Source: Arenicella sp. (GTDB taxonomy: Bacteria; Pseudomonadota; Gammaproteobacteria; Arenicellales; Arenicellaceae). From it: DNA of 13,321 nt. How positions within the stretch are numbered: position 1 is the first letter of the stretch; each line of letters begins with the position of its first letter. The stretch covers positions 1 to 13,321 of the forward strand of contig JAHHOC010000199.1 in the NCBI GenBank assembly GCA_018677115.1, given 5' to 3'. Below the pieces are notes generated by a model, which saw nothing but the letters and a program-made list of their open reading frames with translations, searched no databases and was not told the DNA's origin. Shown piece by piece: positions 8,173 to 13,321 of this stretch. Position numbers and translations under genes: made by a program.

Positions 8173-9375
8173 CTAGCAACGGCGAACCAACATCGCCGTG
8201 CCGCTACCGGTTGCGCCACAAATCACCACCATACCCAGTTCCTGGTCGCGGCGTTCCAACTCGTCCAGCAACATGCCTGTCAAATTCCCCCCGGTTGCAC
8301 CCATCGGGTGTCCGAGCGCGATGGCTCCGCCATTGACGTTGACCTTGTCTGCCGTCAGTTTAAGATCCTCAATGAACTTCAGCGTGGGCCCGGCGAAAGA
8401 CTCATTGAACTCCACCAGATCCAGGTCTGCGGCCTTGATGTTGTGACGATCCAGCAATTTTCTGGCGGCGCGGGCACCACCGGTTAATCCCTGTTCCACT
8501 GGCCCACAATAGCTGCAGTGGCCCAGCATTTGTGCCCGCGCGGTGATGCTGGAGTTGTTGCCGAATGATTGGTCGCCAATCAGCAGCAAAGAAGCAGCAT
8601 CAGCCATTCTTGGAGCATTGCCGACCGTGTGCTGATGGTCTATGCACTTAAGTTGCGGGTGCAGGATTAGTAGACGCTCATCAAAAACATTTTCACCCAG
8701 CTCAGCAAAGGCCGGCGGCAGGCTTGCCAATTTGTCTAATGTCGTGTCTCCGCGAATAGTTTCATCTCTATTGAACGTGCCGCCGTCCGGTAGCCGCATC
8801 GGGATCAACGACCGGTCAAAGTGGCCCGCCTCACTGGCATATTGCGCGCGCTGCTGGCTTTGCAACGCGAAGTTGTCGAGGTCCTTGCGGCTATACCCCT
8901 GTTGCGTGGCGATCAGGTCCGCACAGATTCCGATTGGTATCCAGCGTGTGGCATTATGCGGCGAAAAATCCATCATCCACTGTGGCTGATCCGACTGCAT
9001 GGGCACGCGCGACATTGATTCTACCCCTCCTGCCACTATCAGTTGATTGCTGCCCGCGGCTATGCGATCGAAAGCAACACAGGCGGCATCGAGCGATGAG
9101 CTACAAAAGCGGGCCACCGTCATACCCGGCACATGATCCGGCCAGCCAGCATTAATCACTGCGGCGCGGGCAATATTGCCGGCCTGTTCGCCGAACTGGC
9201 TGACACAACCCAGCACCACATCGTCTAAATCGGCGGGATCAAGACCAGTGCGTTGCTGCAGGGCAACAGAGAGTTGCTTTAGTAGTTCGAGCGGTGACAA
9301 CCGGTGCAACGCACCGTGGTCCTTAGCAATCGCACGCGGAGTGCGCACTGCATCGTAGATGTAGACTGCCTGCAC
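8173..9375 (-). CDS. Thiolase, FadA/acetyl-CoA C-acyltransferase type
   Basis: This thiolase, 400 residues long, probably catalyses CoA-dependent cleavage of a 3-oxoacyl-CoA to acyl-CoA and acetyl-CoA (or the reverse condensation). The family N-terminus (VYIYDAVRTP, 4-13) is present. The nucleophile is C91 in ARFCSSSLDAA, the active-site His is H356 in GGAIALGHPMGATGG, and the acid/base Cys is C386. The oxyanion-hole motif NEAF appears as NESF (324-327), and the usual CxGxGxG end motif reads CGATGSG, so both differ slightly from textbook members. SMSRVP (120-125) and GADLIAT-like CADLIAT (151-157) resemble degradative thiolases of the FadA5/FadA6 kind. The start is GTG, supported by TTAAGG 6 nt upstream. 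It is the last gene of the minus-strand cluster, 26 nt after the SCP2-type thiolase. Catalytic class is firm; chain length and substrate are not predictable. Confidence 0.9.
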   Translation of the reverse strand: MQAVYIYDAVRTPRAIAKDHGALHRLSPLELLKQLSVALQQRTGLDPADLDDVVLGCVSQFGEQAGNIARAAVINAGWPDHVPGMTVARFCSSSLDAACVAFDRIAAGSNQLIVAGGVESMSRVPMQSDQPQWMMDFSPHNATRWIPIGICADLIATQQGYSRKDLDNFALQSQQRAQYASEAGHFDRSLIPMRLPDGGTFNRDETIRGDTTLDKLASLPPAFAELGENVFDERLLILHPQLKCIDHQHTVGNAPRMADAASLLLIGDQSFGNNSSITARAQMLGHCSYCGPVEQGLTGGARAARKLLDRHNIKAADLDLVEFNESFAGPTLKFIEDLKLTADKVNVNGGAIALGHPMGATGGNLTGMLLDELERRDQELGMVVICGATGSGTAMLVRRC

Positions 9376-9381
9376 GTCAGG

Positions 9382-9387
9382 CCTTAA
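9382..9387 (-). promoter_or_regulatory. Ribosome binding site supporting a GTG start
   Basis: On the minus strand this reads TTAAGG, 6 nt before the GTG at 9375-9373. It lies in the 26-nt gap between the two thiolase genes and supports the GTG start, which also places the VYIYDAVRTP family motif at the normal distance from the N-terminus. Confidence 0.6.
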
Positions 9388-9401
9388 CGCAGGCGGTCCG
9401 C

Positions 9402-10637
9402 TTAACGCCCAATTATAAAGCTGGCGCAGGTGGTGGCGCTGCCGCCCACATTAAAAGTCGCCATGTTCTCGGCGCCATCTATCTGCGTACCTTCAGCCTG
9501 CCCTGTAACCTGCTTGTAGCAATCAAGCATCATTCGCACACCAGTGGCACCGACAGGATGGCCACAACCAATCAAACCACCACTGGCATTGATTGGAAAA
9601 TCGCCGTCTTTGGTGATTCGTCCCTCTTCCACAGCTTTCCAACTTTCACCCGGTGCGGTTACGCCCCAGTGATCGATAGCCATGTACTCGGTGATAGTAA
9701 AGCAGTCGTGGGTTTCCAGTCCATCAAGCCTGCTGATCGAATCAAAACCAGCCCGTTGCAAGGCATCCTCCACCATCTGTCGCGCATGCGGGTAAATCAA
9801 CGGCTGATCCCTGCTGATACGCATTTTCTCTTCCCACAATAATGGTGCAGAACGGTGGCCCCAGCCCTTGATTCGCGGTATGTCGTTCAATGCTATGCCA
9901 TTTGCGGCTGCATAGCCGCTGGCAACTTTTTCATTGGCAAGAAATACGCAGGCCGCGCCGTCAGTGATCTGGCCGCAATCCATTTTACGGATGCGTCCCT
10001 CAATAACCGGATTAGCCTCGTCGTCATCACTGAAGCTCTGCTCTGTGAAATGCCAGTTGCGCGATTGCGCCAGTGGATTGCTGGCAGCGTTGTCAAAATT
10101 GATGCGGGCGATGTGCTTAAGGCTGTCGAGCTTGACGCCATAGCGCCGGTCATATTCATCTAACAGCAGGTCGAACATGTGTGGCCAGGGGTATTCACAA
10201 TTTTGCGCTTCCCTCCCGTACCAGGTTGCCGCTCCCAGGTAATCGGCACCCTGCTGGCTTGATACATTTTTCATCATCTCCAGCCCGACCACACACGCCA
10301 GGCCATAATGCCCCGCCTGAATGTCCGACATTGCCGCCAACGCGGCCATTGAACCGGATGCGCAGGCAGCCTCATGGCGGGAAGTGGGAATATTGGCCAA
10401 CTCAGGGTAAACGTGCCCGAAATAACCACCCAGAAGTCCCTGACCTACGAATAACTCCGCAACAAAATTGCCGACATGGCCGACCTCAATTTGCCCGGGA
10501 TCAATGCCCACAGAATCAACCGCATCGGTTACCACGGTTCGGAACATGGTGTACAAATCCAGTTCCTCACGCGCCCAGTTGCGTGAAAAATCAGTCTGGG
10601 ACCCGCCCAATACATACACTTCGGCAGCCTGACTCAT
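9402..10637 (-). CDS. SCP2/SCPx-type thiolase (acetyl-CoA acetyltransferase family protein)
   Basis: This 411-residue protein belongs to the SCP2 thiolase branch of the thiolase superfamily. C92 in EAACASGSMAA is the expected nucleophile. HDCF (310-313) replaces the NEAF loop of classical thiolases, and in SCP2 thiolases its Cys (C312 here) is the acid/base residue. H360 lies in GGLIGCGHPVGATG, and the C-terminus NVGGSATTC lacks the classical CxG cysteine motif. The retained C92 argues for a true thiolase rather than an Ltp2-type retro-aldolase. SCPx-like enzymes often act on branched or cyclic acyl chains, commonly with a DUF35 (OB-fold) partner gene; none is adjacent here. GAGG (10646-10649 on the minus strand) precedes the ATG by 8 nt, and the gene starts 10 nt after the ligase stop, so they are almost certainly co-transcribed. 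The substrate is unknown. Confidence 0.88.
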   Translation of the reverse strand: MSQAAEVYVLGGSQTDFSRNWAREELDLYTMFRTVVTDAVDSVGIDPGQIEVGHVGNFVAELFVGQGLLGGYFGHVYPELANIPTSRHEAACASGSMAALAAMSDIQAGHYGLACVVGLEMMKNVSSQQGADYLGAATWYGREAQNCEYPWPHMFDLLLDEYDRRYGVKLDSLKHIARINFDNAASNPLAQSRNWHFTEQSFSDDDEANPVIEGRIRKMDCGQITDGAACVFLANEKVASGYAAANGIALNDIPRIKGWGHRSAPLLWEEKMRISRDQPLIYPHARQMVEDALQRAGFDSISRLDGLETHDCFTITEYMAIDHWGVTAPGESWKAVEEGRITKDGDFPINASGGLIGCGHPVGATGVRMMLDCYKQVTGQAEGTQIDGAENMATFNVGGSATTCASFIIGR

Positions 10638-10647
10638 TGGTATTGCC

Positions 10648-12351
10648 TCATTTTCTTTTGCTGACCTCGTCTTGTAATTTAAATCTCAGCACCTTGCCCA
10701 TGGCATTGCGGGGCAAAGCATCGAACAGTTCCAGTCGTTCCGGCAATTTATACCTGGCTACATCCTGATCTACCAGGTAGTCGACCAGCTGGCTCAATTC
10801 GGGTGGTGCCTGATCATCCAGCGTTACTACACAAGCACACATCTTTTCGCCCAGTCTATCATCTGCATAAGCGCAAACGGCGACTTCTTTGAGGCCGGGG
10901 AAACCCTCCAGCAAACTATCAACCTCTGAGGGCGAAATCTTGACGCCACCGCGGTTGATAATATCCTTGCAACGACCGGTAATCCGGTAATAGTGTGGCG
11001 GGTCCCCGCAAATCTCAACCATGTCACCAGTTCTAAAAAAACCATCTTCGGTGAACACCGTTGCATGTTTGTGATCACTACCTCCAGCTTCGAAGTAGCC
11101 ATCGAATATGGTGGGCCCGGCAATCACCAGTTCGCCCGGCTGCTTCAGAGCATTAATCTCCTCACCAGTATCGAGGTCAATAACCTTGGTCTTGGCAAAT
11201 TCATAAACTGCACCCTGCCATGGGATATCTGCACAACCCAGGCGGGGGAACATGCTGGCCCTCTGTTCAGGCAACGGTGATGTTTCGTCGGTAGAAAGCA
11301 GGCAGATACCCTCATTCGACCCGTAAAAATTAATTACCTCTACGCCGTATTGCCGGGAGAACACATCGATCATCCATGGTGCCAGAGGGGCAGAACCCGA
11401 CCCCACCTTGCGCAAGGCGCTGAAATCAAACTGGTTCCACATCTCTGGTGATTTCGCTAATTGATTGAGCAGCGCGGGTGGAACGATAGTAAATGTAATT
11501 TTCTCCTGCTGCAGTTGTTGCAGGAACAGTTCGGGATTCAAGGGGTGGTGAAGGAACAAAGTGCTGGCATTAAGTGCAGCAGGAAACAGGAATCCACCGA
11601 TTGCCGCCATATTGATTAACGGAAAAGGATTCAACAGCAGATCCCCCTGGCGAAAGTCGCAGGCATCCACTTCGGCACGCGTGGTCGCCAGCCACATATT
11701 GTGCGAACGGGGTACTCCCTTGGGTGTACCGGTAGTACCGGATGTCCAGCAAATTGTGAGGATGCTATTGGCATCATCGATCACATCACCATGAATAGAA
11801 CGATGTTCGGCCAACGCTGCATGCGCCCGGTTGCTGGTATCAATAGTCAGGGATATTGCAGATGCTGGATTGTTGTTGCCAAAGGACAATACCTGTACAT
11901 CCAGTTCTGAGGCAGCCGCTGCCAACGGAATGTCATGGAATCGGCTTGCGGTGACGAGATATCGGGCATTCAAGACCTTGCGGATGCCTTCCAGTTCATG
12001 GTTGCCGTACTGCACCGGCACCGGCGATAGAATGGCACCAATCTTACTGGCGGCATAATAGCAAATCACCAGTTCAGCTATATTAGGCAGCTGCACGATC
12101 AGCTTGTCATCGACCCCCATTCCGGCGGCAATAAATTGCTCAGCCAAATTGTCGGAGGCGTGATCAAGCTCAGCAAAGCTAATGCGTAATGCTTCACCAT
12201 CGCTCAATTGCTCTCGGTTAGGCTGATCTGCCACCGCAAGACGTTGCGGACTCAGGCGCGCTGCCTTAGCCAGCAGGCTGTGCAGCGTTTCACTACCCCA
12301 CCAGCCCCTGGTGGTGTATTCGTCAATGCGTTTTTGTGGTGATGTAATCAT
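10648..12351 (-). CDS. AMP-forming acyl-CoA synthetase/ligase (ANL superfamily)
   Basis: This 567-residue adenylate-forming enzyme probably activates a carboxylic acid with ATP and CoA to the acyl-CoA, the entry step for the two thiolases downstream. ANL motifs in order: phosphate-binding loop TSGTTGTPKGV (203-213), A5-type GSNEG (344-348) with E347, FFRTGDMV (438-445) with D443, hinge region GRCKDIINRGGVKISPSEVD (459-478), and the catalytic lysine K553 in PRNAMGKVLRF. The N-terminal segment RIDEYTTRGWWG and the QLPNIAELV region remind me of cyclohexanecarboxylate-CoA ligase (AliA-like) and aryl-acid ligases more than of long-chain FadD; this is recall, not alignment. The ATG overlaps the stop of the upstream nitronate-monooxygenase-like gene (ATGA), and no clear ribosome binding site precedes it, so coupled translation is likely. 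Enzyme class is firm, substrate unknown. Confidence 0.92.
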   Translation of the reverse strand: MITSPQKRIDEYTTRGWWGSETLHSLLAKAARLSPQRLAVADQPNREQLSDGEALRISFAELDHASDNLAEQFIAAGMGVDDKLIVQLPNIAELVICYYAASKIGAILSPVPVQYGNHELEGIRKVLNARYLVTASRFHDIPLAAAASELDVQVLSFGNNNPASAISLTIDTSNRAHAALAEHRSIHGDVIDDANSILTICWTSGTTGTPKGVPRSHNMWLATTRAEVDACDFRQGDLLLNPFPLINMAAIGGFLFPAALNASTLFLHHPLNPELFLQQLQQEKITFTIVPPALLNQLAKSPEMWNQFDFSALRKVGSGSAPLAPWMIDVFSRQYGVEVINFYGSNEGICLLSTDETSPLPEQRASMFPRLGCADIPWQGAVYEFAKTKVIDLDTGEEINALKQPGELVIAGPTIFDGYFEAGGSDHKHATVFTEDGFFRTGDMVEICGDPPHYYRITGRCKDIINRGGVKISPSEVDSLLEGFPGLKEVAVCAYADDRLGEKMCACVVTLDDQAPPELSQLVDYLVDQDVARYKLPERLELFDALPRNAMGKVLRFKLQDEVSKRK

Positions 12352-13271
12352 GAGTTTAATGTTTGCCGTGCGCTAAGATACTCAGCATATAACTGCTCAA
12401 CCACATCGGCAATACTCTGTTGGCTGTGGATAACGCCCACTCCCTGGCCCGCTGCCCAGATATCTTTCCAGCGCTTGCGATCGCTCGCAGCCTTAGCAAA
12501 ATCAATGACCGCAGCATCCGGCATATTGTCCGGATCATAACCAGCCTGCTGCAAACTATCTCGTAACCAGTTCGCTTTAACACCGGTGATTGCGTCAGAA
12601 CAGACAATGTCTTCAGCCATCGAGTCTATTACCATGTTCTTGTAACCATCCGCCGCCATGCTCTCGATAGTGGATATAAAACGGGTGCCCATATACACAT
12701 AGTCTGCACCCAGAGCCTGCGCTGCTAGCACTGCGCGTCCGGAACTGATTGCCCCGGCAAGAATAATCTCACCATCCCAAAAAGTTCGAACTTCCTCAAC
12801 AAAAGCAAACGGAGAAATTTGCCCGGTATGTCCGCCCGCTCCGCTGCATACCAGGGCCAGGCCATCCACGCCGGTGGCAGCTGCCTTGCGGGCATACATC
12901 GGCGAATTTACATCTGCATAAATCCTGCCGCCGTAGTCGTGCACGCGTTCAACTGCCTCCGCTGGGCTACCCAATGCACAGATTACCAATGGTGCCTTAT
13001 ATTTAACTGCCAGTTGCAGATCCTGCTGCCAACGCGGATTGGAACGATGCATGATCAGGTTGATCGCCCAGGGCGCAGCAGCTGGCTGATTTTGTAGTGC
13101 GTCAGTTATCCGCTGCAGCCAGCTCTCCAAATCCTCAAGAGTACGAGCATTAGGCGCCGGGAAGGATCCCACTATGCCCGCCTCACAGGAAGCGATCACC
13201 ATTTCCGGACCTGAAATCAGGAACATCGGTGCCTGAAAAACCGGCAACCGCAGGTTTAATGTTTCCGGCAT
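12348..13271 (-). CDS. Nitronate monooxygenase / 2-nitropropane dioxygenase-like FMN protein
   Basis: This is a TIM-barrel flavoprotein of the NMO/2-NPD family, 307 residues from the ATG at 13271. Signatures (ATG numbering): QAPMFLISGPEMVIA near residues 13-27, SGAGGHTGQ (143-151) with H148 at the place of the catalytic His of class I enzymes, AGAISSGR (172-179) and GTRF (195-198) in the FMN-phosphate region, and GQGVGVI near the end (275-281). A longer start (TTG at 13295, 315 residues) is possible, but TAAGG lies only 1 nt from it, and an in-frame TAA at 13299-13301 rules out anything longer. Nitronate oxidation is the family name, but many members next to acyl-CoA genes probably act on CoA-bound or enone substrates, such as IpdC in steroid ring degradation. 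It heads the visible part of the cluster and overlaps the ligase by 4 nt. Whether more genes precede it lies outside the window. Confidence 0.85.
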   Translation of the reverse strand: MPETLNLRLPVFQAPMFLISGPEMVIASCEAGIVGSFPAPNARTLEDLESWLQRITDALQNQPAAAPWAINLIMHRSNPRWQQDLQLAVKYKAPLVICALGSPAEAVERVHDYGGRIYADVNSPMYARKAAATGVDGLALVCSGAGGHTGQISPFAFVEEVRTFWDGEIILAGAISSGRAVLAAQALGADYVYMGTRFISTIESMAADGYKNMVIDSMAEDIVCSDAITGVKANWLRDSLQQAGYDPDNMPDAAVIDFAKAASDRKRWKDIWAAGQGVGVIHSQQSIADVVEQLYAEYLSARQTLNS

Positions 13272-13321
13272 AGGCTGGTTGTTATTATTGGCCAAACCTT
13301 ATGCTAGCCAAACTCCACAGG

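Noticed and set aside
9383..9408. Short repeat CTTAACGC occurring twice in the gap between the two thiolases
   Set aside because: An 8-nt direct repeat partly made of a ribosome binding site and a stop codon region is easily explained by chance. No operator symmetry is seen.
10181..10768. Plus-strand ORF of 195 codons
   Set aside because: It runs antisense across the SCP2-type thiolase and the ligase, both of which have full family motifs. The translation is Pro/Arg/His-rich with no recognisable domain, typical of a shadow frame.
1..13321. Mobile elements, CRISPR arrays, tRNA/rRNA genes, riboswitches or phage genes
   Set aside because: Nothing of the kind was seen. Almost every base lies within a confidently assigned gene, with the largest internal gap 45 nt.

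Overview
The window comes from a bacterial chromosome, most likely a gammaproteobacterium. The NDH-1 proteins match the E. coli type closely in length, motifs and order. The second half is an acyl-CoA metabolism cluster of a kind I associate with environmental, often marine, gammaproteobacteria. That placement rests on remembered sequence and cannot be narrowed to a genus. There are no insertion sequences, tRNAs, rRNAs, CRISPR arrays or phage genes, and coding density is close to total.

Left part (1-7686, plus strand): the distal end of a nuo operon encoding respiratory complex I (proton-pumping NADH:quinone oxidoreductase). It holds the 3' end of nuoG, then complete nuoH, I, J, K, L, M and N. 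Every junction overlaps or is 1 nt apart (TAATG, TGATG or ATGA types), so translation is probably coupled along the whole run. NuoG and NuoI belong to the peripheral Fe-S arm. NuoH, J, K, L, M and N form the membrane arm, and the buried Glu/Lys/His residues of the proton channels can all be seen. One oddity is a His in NuoH at a position that is Glu in E. coli, Pseudomonas and human ND1.

Middle (7732-8154, plus strand): 45 nt after nuoN, with its own good ribosome binding site, lies a small stand-alone protein with two CBS domains. It is probably an adenine-nucleotide sensor. Its position suggests, but does not prove, a link to respiratory energy status.

Right part (8173 to about 13271, minus strand): a four-gene cluster converging on the nuo/CBS unit with only 18 nt between stop codons. 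In transcription order it encodes a nitronate-monooxygenase/2-nitropropane-dioxygenase-like FMN protein, an AMP-forming acyl-CoA ligase (ATGA overlap), an SCP2-type thiolase and a FadA-type thiolase. A plausible scheme is that the ligase activates a carboxylic acid to its CoA thioester, the thiolases carry out CoA-dependent C-C cleavage, and the flavoprotein does a redox step on a CoA intermediate. The substrate is unknown. The set partly resembles genes for breakdown of cyclic or steroid-derived acids, but hydratase, dehydrogenase and ring-opening genes are not in the window.

I found no clearly new system. The points most worth following up are the NuoH substitution, the CBS protein next to complex I with one degenerate nucleotide site, and the unassigned ligase/two-thiolase/flavoprotein cluster.
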